From the NCBI RefSeq assembly GCF_029211265.1, contig NZ_JARGEL010000032.1, positions 1-64,000 of the forward strand: a DNA stretch of 64,000 nt. Direction: 5' to 3'. Under the pieces are notes generated by a model. It searched no databases. It was not told the origin of the DNA and saw nothing but the letters and a program-made list of their open reading frames with translations. This DNA is from Extensimonas soli. Its GTDB lineage: Bacteria; Pseudomonadota; Gammaproteobacteria; Burkholderiales; Burkholderiaceae_C. Made by a program: the position numbers and the translations under genes. Positions 17,708 through 27,455 of the stretch are shown here, piece after piece (positions within the stretch are counted from its first letter, which is position 1; each line of letters starts with the position of its first letter).

Positions 17708-18273
17708 GGCGTGATTCCTTTGGCTTTGAGCGCCTTGCTGAGCTTTTGCACGGCGCGAAAGCAGTGCTGCTTGACGCTGCTTTCCGAGCAGCCCATGGCG
17801 GCTGCCGTTTCTGTTACATCCATTTCTTCCCAGTAACGCATGAGAAAGGCTTCGCGTTGACGTGCAGGCAGGGCGGCGATTTCGCCCTCGATCTCATGCA
17901 AGATCTGTGCGCGCCGCACTTCGTCCTCGGCGCTTTCCACACTTTCTTCATTTTGCGGACCTGCGTAGGCTTCAAGCAAGTCGAAGTCGGCGTCATCGTC
18001 GTGCGCCCCCTCGAAGTCGGACAGGTTGGAAAACAGCGCCTTGCGCGTTTTCTGGCGCCGGAACCAGTCCAGGGTGCAGTTCGAGAGGATGCGCTGAAAG
18101 AGCATGGGCAGCTCGTTCACGGGCTTGTCGCCATAGTGTTCGGCCAGCTTGAGCATGCTGTCCTGCACGATGTCCAGCGCCGCCTCTTCGTCACGCACGT
18201 GGTAGAGCGAGCGCTTGAAGGCGCGCTTTTCCACGCTTTGCAGGAAGTCGGAGAGTTCTTGTTCGGTAGCCAA
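17704..18273 (-). CDS. ECF-like RNA polymerase sigma factor
   Basis: A 189-residue protein with region 2 ('HVRDEEAALDIVQDSMLKL', 'LFQRILSNCTLDWFRRQK') and region 4 ('LPARQREAFLMRYWEEMDVTETA', 'CSESSVKQHCFRAV'). An acidic insert ('DFEGAHDDDADFDLLEAY') joins the two. The only start I find is TTG at 18273, with no strong Shine-Dalgarno, so initiation may be weak. It is divergent from ilvB and leads the operon with DUF3619, DUF3106 and RDD genes. Confidence 0.9.
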   Translation of the reverse strand: MATEQELSDFLQSVEKRAFKRSLYHVRDEEAALDIVQDSMLKLAEHYGDKPVNELPMLFQRILSNCTLDWFRRQKTRKALFSNLSDFEGAHDDDADFDLLEAYAGPQNEESVESAEDEVRRAQILHEIEGEIAALPARQREAFLMRYWEEMDVTETAAAMGCSESSVKQHCFRAVQKLSKALKAKGITP

Positions 18274-18567
18274 GAGAACGAACGCGGTTCGTGATGGGCC
18301 AAGTCAGGCGGACGGGAAGATGCGCAGAACGCACGCAACCAAGCTGGTAATTATCACATTTCTCTGTCTTTTTTCGCTCTGGGCCGACTTTTGCACATGT
18401 TGCGGTGCGATAATTTGCGCCATCAAGCAACAGGCAAACGGGTCACGGTCCGGCGGACATCCTTTTTCCGCCCATGTCCTTGGCCTCAAGTCCCAAGCGG
18501 GCTTCACGAGAGCGCGTGCAAGGGGCACCCAAGGTTTTTCGTCAGAGAAATTCTCGAAAGGTTCATC
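18274..18567. promoter_or_regulatory. sigma factor / ilvB divergent intergenic region
   Basis: About 290 bases without a convincing gene. GATAAT at 18409-18414 is a plausible -10 for ilvB, with only a weak -35. A hairpin GGCGGA...TCCGCC lies at about 18452-18472 in the probable ilvB leader without a T run after it. I find no Leu/Val/Ile-rich leader peptide here, unlike upstream of leuA. A GAAAGG precedes the ilvB ATG. Confidence 0.4.
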
Positions 18568-20361
18568 ATGGAAATATCCAAGGCTGAAGTCACCTCTGCG
18601 GCCGCAGCCACCGCACACCCCGCCACCACAACTGCCGGCACGCCCGAATTGATGGGCGCCGAAATCCTCGTCAAGGCATTGCAGGCCGAAAACGTGCAGT
18701 ACGTCTGGGGCTACCCCGGCGGTGCGGTCCTCTACATCTACGACGCGCTCTACAAGCAAGACAGCATCCAGCACGTGCTGGTGCGTCACGAACAGGCGGC
18801 CGTGCACGCTGCCGACGGTTATGCACGCGCCACCGGCGACGTCGGCGTGGCGCTGGTCACTTCCGGACCCGGTTTGACCAATGCGGTCACCGGCATCGCC
18901 ACGGCCTACATGGATTCGATCCCGATGGTGATCATTTCTGGCCAGGTGCCCACGGCCGCGATCGGGCTGGACGCCTTCCAGGAGTGCGACACCGTGGGCA
19001 TCACGCGCCCCATCGTCAAGCACAACTTCCTCGTCAAGGATGCGCGCGACCTCGCGACGACGCTGAAAAAGGCCTTCCACATCGCGCGCACCGGCCGCCC
19101 GGGCCCCGTGGTGGTCGATATCCCCAAGGACGTTTCGTTCAAGAAGGTGCCCTACAGCGGCTACCCCGACAAGGTCGAGATGCGCTCGTACAACCCCGTG
19201 CGCAAGGGGCATGGCGGGCAGATCCGCAAGGCACTGCAGTTGCTGCTCTCGGCCAAGCGCCCCTACATCTACACCGGTGGCGGCGTGCTCATGAGCAATG
19301 CCGCGCCAGAGCTGCGCACGCTGGTCGATCTGCTCGGCTACCCTGTCACGCACACGCTGATGGGCCTGGGGGCCTACCCGGCGACGGACCGCAGGTTTCT
19401 CGGCATGCTGGGCATGCACGGCACGCTCGAAGCCAACAATGCGATGCAAAACTGCGACGTGCTGCTCGCGGTCGGGGCGCGCTTCGACGACCGCGTGATC
19501 GGCAACCCCAAGCACTTCGCGCAGAACGAGCGCAAGATCATCCACATCGACATCGACCCTTCGAGCATTTCCAAGCGCGTCAAGGTCGACGTGCCCATTG
19601 TGGGCGACGTGAAGGACGTGCTGACCGAGCTGATCGCGATGATCCGCGAAAGCTCCACGCGCCCCGACCCTGCAGCGCTCGCCGCTTGGTGGGACACGAT
19701 CGAGGGCTGGCGCCAGCGCGACTGCCTCAAGTACGACCGCAGCAGCACCGACGTGCTGAAGCCGCAGTACGTGGTCGAGACGCTGTGGAACATGACCAAA
19801 GATGCCGACGCCTATATCACCTCGGACGTGGGCCAGCACCAGATGTGGGCGGCGCAGTTCTACAAGTTCAACGAGCCGCGCCGCTGGATCAATTCGGGCG
19901 GCCTGGGCACCATGGGTGTGGGCATTCCCTACGCCATGGGCATCAAGCTGGCCAAGCCGCACAGCGAGGTGTTCTGCATCACGGGCGAGGGCTCGGTGCA
20001 GATGAACATCCAGGAGCTTTCCACCTGCCTGCAATACAACACGCCGATCAAGATCGTCGCGCTCAACAACCGCTACCTCGGCATGGTGCGTCAGTGGCAG
20101 GAGATCGAATACTCGGGCCGCTACAGCCACAGCTACATGGACGCGCTGCCCAACTTCGCCAAACTGGCCGAGGCCTATGGCCATGTGGGCCTGTTGATCG
20201 AACACCCCAAGGACGTCGAGCCTGCGCTGCGTGAAGCGCGCAGGCTCAAGGACCGCACGGTGTTCCTTGACTTCCGCACCGACCCGACGGAAAACGTCTT
20301 CCCCATGGTGCAGGCGGGCAAGGGCATCACCGAGATGCTGCTCGGCTCGGAAGACCTCTGA
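18568..20361 (+). CDS. ilvB: acetolactate synthase large (catalytic) subunit
   Basis: A 597-residue thiamine-diphosphate and FAD enzyme making acetolactate or acetohydroxybutyrate, the first common step to valine, leucine and isoleucine. 'YVWGYPGGAVLYIYD', the catalytic glutamate in 'VRHEQAAVHAADGYA', and the ThDP-binding 'GEGSVQMNIQELST' are visible. The last has GEG where many homologues have GDG. The frame runs back to 18391, but the ATG at 18568 with GAAAGG upstream starts the normal N-terminus. It forms the operon ilvB-ilvN-ilvC, with an unusually long gap before ilvN. Confidence 0.96.
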   Translation: MEISKAEVTSAAAATAHPATTTAGTPELMGAEILVKALQAENVQYVWGYPGGAVLYIYDALYKQDSIQHVLVRHEQAAVHAADGYARATGDVGVALVTSGPGLTNAVTGIATAYMDSIPMVIISGQVPTAAIGLDAFQECDTVGITRPIVKHNFLVKDARDLATTLKKAFHIARTGRPGPVVVDIPKDVSFKKVPYSGYPDKVEMRSYNPVRKGHGGQIRKALQLLLSAKRPYIYTGGGVLMSNAAPELRTLVDLLGYPVTHTLMGLGAYPATDRRFLGMLGMHGTLEANNAMQNCDVLLAVGARFDDRVIGNPKHFAQNERKIIHIDIDPSSISKRVKVDVPIVGDVKDVLTELIAMIRESSTRPDPAALAAWWDTIEGWRQRDCLKYDRSSTDVLKPQYVVETLWNMTKDADAYITSDVGQHQMWAAQFYKFNEPRRWINSGGLGTMGVGIPYAMGIKLAKPHSEVFCITGEGSVQMNIQELSTCLQYNTPIKIVALNNRYLGMVRQWQEIEYSGRYSHSYMDALPNFAKLAEAYGHVGLLIEHPKDVEPALREARRLKDRTVFLDFRTDPTENVFPMVQAGKGITEMLLGSEDL

Positions 20362-20602
20362 AATCTGAGCAAAATTCCGCCGTGAGGTAGATACAGCAAG
20401 CACAGAAAGCTATCAAAAATAAAGCAATCATGCGGTGCGGGCAGTTTTGACTGCGCATCGCCGCGTGTCCCCTTCAACCTTGGACGAATCTATTGCCTGC
20501 CAAGCCTGGCACTTACCGGTGCCGGGGGAGGGCAGCGAAACGGCAGTGCCCGGCGACCCCTTGTGGGTCGTGCTGCCGTCGCAAAAAGAGGAAGTACCCA
20601 CC
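20362..20602 (+). promoter_or_regulatory. structured ilvB-ilvN intercistronic region
   Basis: A 241-base spacer inside the operon. It contains a fragment of the dispersed repeat (AGCTATCAAAAATAAAGCAA near 20409) and two stems. GGCAC/GTGCC lies at 20508-20523. A larger nested structure pairs ACGGCAG (20540-20546) with CTGCCGT (20573-20579) and CGACCC (20554-20559) with GGGTCG (20565-20570), ending 23 bases before the ilvN ATG. No T run follows. It may affect mRNA processing or ilvN translation. Confidence 0.5.
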
Positions 20603-21094
20603 ATGAAACACATCATCGCCGTATTGCTCGAAAACGAAGCCGGAGCGCTCTCGCGCGTGGTCGGACTGTTTTCGGCGCGTGGCTACAACATCGAGTCGCT
20701 CACCGTCGCGCCCACCGAAGACCCGACGCTCTCGCGCATGACCATCCAGACCTCGGGCTCGGACGACGTGATCGAGCAAATCACCAAGCACCTCAATCGC
20801 CTGATCGAAGTCGTCAAGGTGGTCGATTTGACCGAAGGCGCCTACACGGAGCGCGAGCTCATGATGGTCAAGGTGCGCGCCGTGGGCAAGGAGCGCGAAG
20901 AAATGAAGCGCATGGCCGACATCTTCCGCGGCCGCATCATCGACGTGACCGAAAAGAGCTACACCATAGAGCTCACGGGTGACCAGGCCAAGATCGATGC
21001 CTTCTTGCAGGCCATAGACCGCACCGCCATTCTCGAAACCGTGCGCACCGGCGCGAGCGGCATAGGCCGCGGCGAGCGCATCCTGCGCGTCTGA
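20603..21094 (+). CDS. ilvN: acetolactate synthase small (regulatory) subunit
   Basis: A 163-residue regulatory subunit with an N-terminal ACT domain ('IIAVLLENEAGALSRVVGLF', 'YNIESLTVAPTEDP') that binds valine for feedback inhibition, and the C-terminal 'RELMMVKVRA...RIIDVTEKSYTIELTG' domain. Length matches IlvH/IlvN proteins. The frame is open upstream to 20435, but the ATG at 20603 fits the family and follows an AGAGGAAG sequence. Confidence 0.96.
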   Translation: MKHIIAVLLENEAGALSRVVGLFSARGYNIESLTVAPTEDPTLSRMTIQTSGSDDVIEQITKHLNRLIEVVKVVDLTEGAYTERELMMVKVRAVGKEREEMKRMADIFRGRIIDVTEKSYTIELTGDQAKIDAFLQAIDRTAILETVRTGASGIGRGERILRV

Positions 21095-22171
<1,077 letters not shown>

Positions 22172-22192
22172 TTTGCAAAGCTCAGCGCACAC

Positions 22193-22214
22193 AAGGGCCA
22201 CTTCGGTGGCCTTT
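22193..22214 (+). terminator. UUCG-tetraloop hairpin after ilvC
   Basis: AAGGGCCAC (22193-22201), loop TTCG, then GTGGCCTTT (22206-22214) make a 9-pair stem with one G-U pair, followed by a T-rich stretch (GGTGCTTTT). It sits 21 bases after the ilvC stop. Confidence 0.75.
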
Positions 22215-22249
22215 GGTGCTTTTGCGGGGCTACACTGTGGTGAGCCGCT

Positions 22250-22318
22250 GCCAAAAACTATTGAAACAGTAGCTGCTTGCGCTTGTCAGATAAGCACGAA
22301 AGGCCGATTTGATGCATG
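22250..22318 (+). repeat. Comamonadaceae-type dispersed repeat, copy 2
   Basis: It contains CTATTGAAACAGTAGCTGCT, then TGCGCTTGTCAGATAAGC and GAAAGGCCGATTTGATGCA. It aligns with copy 1 (reverse strand, 1395-1452). The end of the repeat supplies AAAGG and the ATG of pssA. Confidence 0.6.
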
Positions 22319-23184
22319 AAGATGAAGACTTCGTCCCCACCAGCGCGGCCTTGGTGCAGCGCAAGCTGCGCAAGGGCATTTACGTGCTGCCCAACCTGTT
22401 CACGCTCGCGGCCTTGTTCGGTGGCTTCTATGCCATCGTGATGGCCATGAACGGCCAGTTCGACCTGGCCACCACCGGCATTTTTGCCGCCATGGTGCTC
22501 GACAGCCTCGACGGCCGCGTGGCGCGCATGACGCACACGCAAAGTGCTTTCGGCGAGCAGATGGATTCGCTTTCCGACATGGTCAGCTTCGGCGCGGCGC
22601 CCGCGCTCATCGCCTACGAGTGGGCGCTGCGCCCGCTCGGGCGCTGGGGCTGGATCGCGGCCTTCGTCTATTGCGCCTGTGCGGCGCTGCGCCTGGCGCG
22701 CTTCAACGTCAACGTCGGCGTGGTGGACAAGCGCTATTTCCAGGGCCTGCCTTCGCCGGCCGCCGCCGCGCTCGTGGCGGGCTTCATCTGGCTGACCAGC
22801 GCAATGCTCGTGGCGCACCGCGAGGTGCCGCTATTTCGGGCATTGATCTCCGTGTTTGGCGGCGCACCCATAGAGCGCGGCGACCTGTCGTGGATCCTCT
22901 TCATCGTGACCTTGTTCGCGGGGCTCACCATGGTCACCAACGTTCCTTACTACAGCTTCAAGGACTTCGGCGGGCGGCGCAGCGTACCTTTCGTGGTGCT
23001 GGTGGTGCTGGCGCTGCTCATCGCCATCGTCAGCATAGAGCCTGCGACCATGCTGTTCGTGCTGTTCGTAGGCTACGCGCTGTCGGGCTATGTGATCTAC
23101 GTCTGGCGCCGCGCCCAGGGGCATCCGGTGAGCATAGTGAGCACCTCGACCGACGAGCCCGATGAGCGCGGGCTGCACGACTGA
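22312..23184 (+). CDS. pssA: CDP-diacylglycerol-serine O-phosphatidyltransferase
   Basis: A 290-residue membrane enzyme that makes phosphatidylserine, precursor of phosphatidylethanolamine. The CDP-alcohol phosphatidyltransferase signature is intact: 'DSLDGRVARMTHTQSAFGEQ' continuing to 'MDSLSDMVSFG'. Several hydrophobic helices follow. The ATG at 22312 lies within a copy of the dispersed repeat, with AAAGG eight bases upstream; a TTG one codon earlier is less likely. pssA after ilvC is a neighbourhood I recall from Burkholderiales. Confidence 0.95.
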   Translation: MHEDEDFVPTSAALVQRKLRKGIYVLPNLFTLAALFGGFYAIVMAMNGQFDLATTGIFAAMVLDSLDGRVARMTHTQSAFGEQMDSLSDMVSFGAAPALIAYEWALRPLGRWGWIAAFVYCACAALRLARFNVNVGVVDKRYFQGLPSPAAAALVAGFIWLTSAMLVAHREVPLFRALISVFGGAPIERGDLSWILFIVTLFAGLTMVTNVPYYSFKDFGGRRSVPFVVLVVLALLIAIVSIEPATMLFVLFVGYALSGYVIYVWRRAQGHPVSIVSTSTDEPDERGLHD

Positions 23185-23235
23185 TTCGGCAAAAGTGCAG
23201 GCCGCGCCGTGATGCTGAAGCGGCGATGCTGCACG

Positions 23236-24105
23236 TCAGCCCGCGAACCGTTTGGCACCCGACACGCAGACAACGGCGCCCAGGGTCGAAAGAAGCATCG
23301 TCCAGGTCACCGGCTCGTGCAGCAGCCAGGCCGCCAGCGCCAGGCCAAGGAATGGCTGCAGCAATTGCAATTGCCCGACGGCGGCAATGCCACCTTGTGC
23401 CAGACCCCGATACCAGAACACAAAGCCCAGCAGCATGCTGAAAATCGAGACATACGCCAGCCCCAGCCAGGCTGGCGCATGCACGTGGGTGAATGATGCC
23501 GGCATCGTCCACAGGGCCAGCGGCAGCATGACGGGCGCGGACAACAGCAGCGCCCAGCTGATGACCTGCCAGCCGCCCAGTTTGCGCGTCAGGCGTGCGC
23601 CTTCGGCATAACCCAGGCCGCACACGACGATGGCGGCCAGCATCAACGAATCACTGCGCGGCGATACGTCGATTCCGCCCCGCACGGCATAGGTGACGAC
23701 GAAGACGCTGCCCAGCAGCGCCAGCAGCCAGAAAGCCGGACGTGGACGCTCGCCCCCGCGCAGCACGCCAAACACGGCGGTGCACAGCGGCAGCAGCCCC
23801 AGAAACACGATGGCATGCGCGGAGGGCACCTGCTGCAGCGCCAACGCCGTCAGCAAGGGAAAGCCCAGCACCACGCCGAACGCGACGAGTGCGAGCGCGG
23901 GCAGGTCGGCTCGGTCGGGGCGTCGCGCACGCAGGCCAGCCAACAACAGCGCGCCCAATAGTGCGGCGAGGCTCGCGCGGGTGGCGGTCAAAAAGAGGGG
24001 ATCGAAGTCTGCGACGGCTGCGCGTGTCGCTGGCAGCGAGCCCGCAAAAATCACCACGCCGACAAAACCATTGACCCAACCGCGTGCAGATTCATCCATC
24101 GCCAT
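23236..24105 (-). CDS. EamA/DMT-superfamily transporter
   Basis: A 289-residue protein of about ten hydrophobic helices in two EamA halves ('FVGVVIFAGSLPATRAAVADF' and 'AWLGLAYVSIFSMLLGFVFW'). Such proteins are inner-membrane exporters of metabolites or amino acids. It is divergent from a MocR-type regulator, a common pairing in which the regulator controls the transporter. The substrate is unknown. Confidence 0.85.
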   Translation of the reverse strand: MAMDESARGWVNGFVGVVIFAGSLPATRAAVADFDPLFLTATRASLAALLGALLLAGLRARRPDRADLPALALVAFGVVLGFPLLTALALQQVPSAHAIVFLGLLPLCTAVFGVLRGGERPRPAFWLLALLGSVFVVTYAVRGGIDVSPRSDSLMLAAIVVCGLGYAEGARLTRKLGGWQVISWALLLSAPVMLPLALWTMPASFTHVHAPAWLGLAYVSIFSMLLGFVFWYRGLAQGGIAAVGQLQLLQPFLGLALAAWLLHEPVTWTMLLSTLGAVVCVSGAKRFAG

Positions 24106-24183
24106 CCCCTCTCTGTGAAAACTTGCCTATCGCAAGTCCTTCAGTGGAGCATGGATGTGTTGCGAGAACCAGCAACAATAAGG

Positions 24184-24237
24184 TACAGTTTTCCGAAACT
24201 GTTATGCTTTCAAAACGCATACAGTCGAAAACTCAAA
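24184..24237. promoter_or_regulatory. probable MocR operator region
   Basis: ACAGTTT-TCCG-AAACTGT is a perfect inverted repeat at 24185-24202. TACAGT recurs as a direct repeat at 24184-24189 and 24220-24225, each followed by a CGAAA. MocR/PdxR regulators are known to bind direct repeats upstream of their own genes, so this is the likely control site of the regulator and the divergent transporter. Confidence 0.55.
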
Positions 24238-25635
24238 ATGCCACGCCAGGGAACGAAGATTCGCACCGTGATGGAGGCGATTCGTACCAGAATCGCCGCC
24301 CGCACCTACCCGCCGGATGCACGCCTGCCTTCCGTGCGCGCGCTGGCCAAGAACATGCAGGTATCGGTTTCGACCGTCGTCGAAGCGTATGACCGTCTGG
24401 CTGCGGAAGGTGTCATCGGCGCCCGCGCGGGCTCGGGTTTTTACGTGCTGGGGCATGCCGCGCCTTTGGCCCTGGCGCACATCGGCCCGCCGCGCGAGCG
24501 TGACGTCGATCCCCTGTGGGTTTCGCGCCAGTCGCTCGAGGCTGCGGACGCCATGCCCAAACCAGGGTGTGGCTGGTTGCCCGCATCGTGGATGGATGTG
24601 GATGGCTTGCGCAGCGCATTGCGCGCAGTGGCCCGGGCCGATGGCGCCGTGCTCGCGGATTACGCCTGCCCGCTCGGGCTGCCGGCGCTGCGCGAGTTGC
24701 TCGCGCGCCGCATGGCCGCAGTGGGAATAGAAGTGCCTGCCGAGCAGATCATGCTGACCGATTCTGGCACCCAGGCGTTGGACATGGTCTGCCGTTTCCT
24801 GCTGGAGCCGGGCGATACCGTGCTGGTGGACGACCCGTGCTACTTCAATTTTCAAGCCCTGCTACGTGCGCACCGCGTTCAGGTCGTGGGTGTGGCGTAC
24901 ACGCCGCAGGGGCCTGACATCGCAGCGTTCGCGGCCTGTCTGCAGCAGCATGCGCCCCGGCTCTACATCACCAACTCGGGCATCCACAACCCGACGGGGG
25001 GCACGCTCTCGGCCAGCACGGCGCATCGCCTGCTGCAACTTGCAGAGCAGGCCGGCATGGTGGTGGTCGAAGACGACATCTTTGCCGATTTTGAAGTTCA
25101 GCCGGCACCACGGCTCGCCGCGTTCGATGGCCTTGCGCGGGTGATTCACATCGGCAGCTTTTCCAAAACCGTATCGGCTTCGCTGCGTTGCGGCTATATC
25201 GCGGCGCGTGCGGATTGGATCGATAGTCTGGTGGACCTGAAAATCGCCACCAGTTTCAGCGGTGGCTTTCTGGCTGCGCAGGTGGTGCGGACGGTGTTGA
25301 CCCAAAGCGGCTACCGCAAGCACCTGGAGGCGCTGCGGGCGCGTCTGGCGAGAGAGCGCGACAGGGCTGTGGAGCGCCTGGGCGCACTGGGCATCACGCC
25401 CTGGCTCGTGCCTCGTGCAGGAATGTTCCTCTGGTGCCGGCTGCCGGACGGCATCGATGCGGCGCGTCTGGCGCGCGCCAGTTTGCAAGAGGGAGTCGTG
25501 TTGGCGCCGGGCAATGTATTCAGCCCGTCACTCTCGGCGAGAAACCTGATGCGTTTCAACGTATCGCAGTTGACCGATTCCCGGGTGTTCGACGTGCTCG
25601 CGCAGGCTTTGCACCAAATGCGCACCGCGCCCTGA
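24238..25635 (+). CDS. MocR-type transcriptional regulator (GntR HTH plus aminotransferase domain)
   Basis: A 465-residue regulator. The N-terminal winged helix ('IAARTYPPDARLPSVRALAK', 'VSVSTVVEAYDRLAAEGVI') is followed by a fold-type I aminotransferase-like domain with 'LTDSGTQALDMVCRFLLEPG', 'DDPCYFNFQALLRAH', 'GIHNPTG' and a PLP-lysine region 'IGSFSKTVSASLRCGY' (K in SFSK). Such proteins use PLP or a PLP adduct as effector. The reading frame is open from 24115, but ATG 24238 begins the HTH domain. It is divergent from the EamA transporter. Confidence 0.9.
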   Translation: MPRQGTKIRTVMEAIRTRIAARTYPPDARLPSVRALAKNMQVSVSTVVEAYDRLAAEGVIGARAGSGFYVLGHAAPLALAHIGPPRERDVDPLWVSRQSLEAADAMPKPGCGWLPASWMDVDGLRSALRAVARADGAVLADYACPLGLPALRELLARRMAAVGIEVPAEQIMLTDSGTQALDMVCRFLLEPGDTVLVDDPCYFNFQALLRAHRVQVVGVAYTPQGPDIAAFAACLQQHAPRLYITNSGIHNPTGGTLSASTAHRLLQLAEQAGMVVVEDDIFADFEVQPAPRLAAFDGLARVIHIGSFSKTVSASLRCGYIAARADWIDSLVDLKIATSFSGGFLAAQVVRTVLTQSGYRKHLEALRARLARERDRAVERLGALGITPWLVPRAGMFLWCRLPDGIDAARLARASLQEGVVLAPGNVFSPSLSARNLMRFNVSQLTDSRVFDVLAQALHQMRTAP

Positions 25636-25717
25636 TCGCGAAGAAAAGAAACACCGGTTTGGCGCCAGAACAAAGCAAGGAATTGAAGTCACCCAAGCTA
25701 TGCTACATTCCACGCCC

Positions 25718-25774
25718 ATGAGCAAGTTTGCGCTAGCCCTTCTACTGCTACCTCACCACGGGCGGAGGCAGTAG
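25718..25774 (+). CDS. leuL: leucine-rich leader peptide upstream of leuA
   Basis: An 18-codon ORF translating to MSKFALALLLLPHHGRRQ. Five of its codons are leucine, and three are CTA plus one CTT, rare choices in this G+C-rich genome; this is the pattern of an attenuation leader. No Shine-Dalgarno is evident. A weak promoter (TTGAAG 25683-25688, TACATT 25704-25709) would start transcription very close to the ATG, so it might be leaderless. It is followed by alternative hairpins and a terminator. Confidence 0.8.
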   Translation: MSKFALALLLLPHHGRRQ

Positions 25775-25835
25775 GCGCGCGCGCATACTTTTTCTAACGA
25801 GGCCCGTTTGCACACCTGCAGCGGGCCTTTTGTTT
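25742..25835 (+). promoter_or_regulatory. transcription attenuator of leuA
   Basis: Three mutually related pairings are visible. Pause stem: CTACTG (25742-25747) plus CCTC (25751-25754) with GAGG (25765-25768) plus CAGTAG (25769-25774). Antiterminator: ACGGGC (25758-25763) with GCCCGT (25802-25807). Terminator: AGGCCCG (25800-25806) with CGGGCCT (25822-25828), then TTTTGTTTT. Antiterminator and terminator share GCCCG, so ribosome position on the leucine codons can decide between them. Confidence 0.8.
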
Positions 25836-25895
25836 TGCGCGCAAAAATTTCGCAACCCAATCCATCCCATCGTTTTTTGACACCAGGAGCATTTC

Positions 25896-27434
25896 ATGGC
25901 CGACCAACTCATCATTTTCGACACCACCTTGCGCGACGGCGAGCAGTCGCCTGGCGCTTCCATGACGCGCGAGGAAAAGCTGCGCATCGCGCGCCAGCTC
26001 GAGCGCCTGAAGGTCGATGTGATCGAGGCTGGCTTCGCGGCGAGTTCGGACGGTGACTTCGAGGCCGTCAAGGCGATCGCCCAGGTCATCAAGGACTCCA
26101 CGGTCTGCTCGCTCTCGCGCGCCAATGACCGCGACATCGCGCGCGCGGCCGAGGCGCTCAAGGGCGCCGCACGTGCGCGCATCCACACTTTCATTGCAAC
26201 CTCGCCGCTGCACATGGAGAAAAAGCTGCGCATGACGCCCGAACAGGTGCTCGAGCAGGCGCGGCAATCGGTGCGCTTTGCACGCAATCTGCTCGACGAC
26301 ATCGAGTTCAGCACCGAAGACGGCTCGCGCAGCGACGTCGACTTTTTGTGCCGCGTGATCGAAACCGTGATCGCCGAAGGGGCGACCACGATCAACGTCC
26401 CTGACACCGTGGGCTATGCCGTGCCCGAACAGTACGGCCACTTCATCAAGACCTTGCGCGAGCGCGTGCCCAACAGCGACAAGGCGATCTGGTCGGTGCA
26501 CTGCCACAACGACCTGGGCATGGCGGTGGCGAACTCGCTCGCGGGTGTGCATATCGGCGGCGCGCGCCAGGTCGAGTGCACCATCAACGGCCTGGGCGAG
26601 CGCGCGGGCAACTGCTCGCTCGAAGAGGTGGTGATGGCCGTGAAGACGCGGCGTGATTATTTTCAGCTCGACGTGGGCATAGACACGCGCCACATCCTTG
26701 CCGCGAGCCGCATGGTGAGCCAAACCACGGGTTTCGTGGTGCAGCCCAACAAGGCCGTGGTCGGGGCGAATGCGTTTGCGCACGCGAGCGGCATCCACCA
26801 GGACGGCGTGCTCAAGGCGCGCGACACCTACGAAATCATGCGCGCCGAGGACGTGGGCTGGAGCGCCAACAAGATCGTGCTGGGCAAACTCTCGGGCCGC
26901 AATGCCTTCAAGCAGCGCCTGCAGGAGCTCGGCGTGAGCCTGGACAGCGAGGCCGAGATCAACGCTGCGTTCTTGCGCTTCAAGGAGCTGGCCGACCGCA
27001 AGAGCGAGATTTTCGACGAGGACATCCTCGCGCTCGTGAGCGAAGAAAACCTCAGCGGCGAGAAGGAAAAGTACGGCTTCGTGTCGCTGTACCAGCAGAG
27101 CGAAACCGGCGAGCAGCCGCATGCGCGCATCGTCTTCACGGTCGATGGCGTCGAGGTGGCGGGCGAGGCGAACGGCAACGGCCCCGTCGATGCCTCGCTC
27201 AAGGCGATCGAATCCATCGTGCACAGCGGCGCCGAGATGGTGCTGTATTCGGTGAACGCGATCAGCGGCTCGACCGAAAGCCAGGGCGAAGTGACGGTGC
27301 GGCTGCAAAGCAGCGGACGCGTGGTCAATGGCGTGGGTGCCGACCCCGACATCATCGTGGCTTCGGCCAAGGCCTATCTGAGCGCGCTGAACAAGTTACA
27401 AAGTAAAGCCGAGCGCGTGGCGGCGCAAGGCTGA
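25896..27434 (+). CDS. leuA: 2-isopropylmalate synthase
   Basis: A 512-residue enzyme of the first committed step of leucine synthesis, condensing acetyl-CoA with 2-ketoisovalerate. The HMGL-like TIM barrel begins '[18 protein letters not shown]', with the metal-binding '[18 protein letters not shown]' near 200, and the C-terminal allosteric LeuA domain binds leucine ('[20 protein letters not shown]'). Expression should respond to leucyl-tRNA through the upstream attenuator. The start at 25896 follows CAGGAG. leuB, leuC and leuD are not adjacent. Confidence 0.97.
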   Translation: MADQLIIFDTTLRDGEQSPGASMTREEKLRIARQLERLKVDVIEAGFAASSDGDFEAVKAIAQVIKDSTVCSLSRANDRDIARAAEALKGAARARIHTFIATSPLHMEKKLRMTPEQVLEQARQSVRFARNLLDDIEFSTEDGSRSDVDFLCRVIETVIAEGATTINVPDTVGYAVPEQYGHFIKTLRERVPNSDKAIWSVHCHNDLGMAVANSLAGVHIGGARQVECTINGLGERAGNCSLEEVVMAVKTRRDYFQLDVGIDTRHILAASRMVSQTTGFVVQPNKAVVGANAFAHASGIHQDGVLKARDTYEIMRAEDVGWSANKIVLGKLSGRNAFKQRLQELGVSLDSEAEINAAFLRFKELADRKSEIFDEDILALVSEENLSGEKEKYGFVSLYQQSETGEQPHARIVFTVDGVEVAGEANGNGPVDASLKAIESIVHSGAEMVLYSVNAISGSTESQGEVTVRLQSSGRVVNGVGADPDIIVASAKAYLSALNKLQSKAERVAAQG

Positions 27435-27455
27435 ACCAAGCGGGCAGGGCGCATC

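Noticed and set aside
18421-18567. Attenuator leader peptide upstream of ilvB
   Set aside because: The only short frames there are not enriched in Leu, Val or Ile, and no T-tailed terminator is present.
18304-20403. 699-codon minus-strand frame antisense to ilvB
   Set aside because: Shadow of a G+C-rich gene, with no domain pattern; ilvB is unmistakable.
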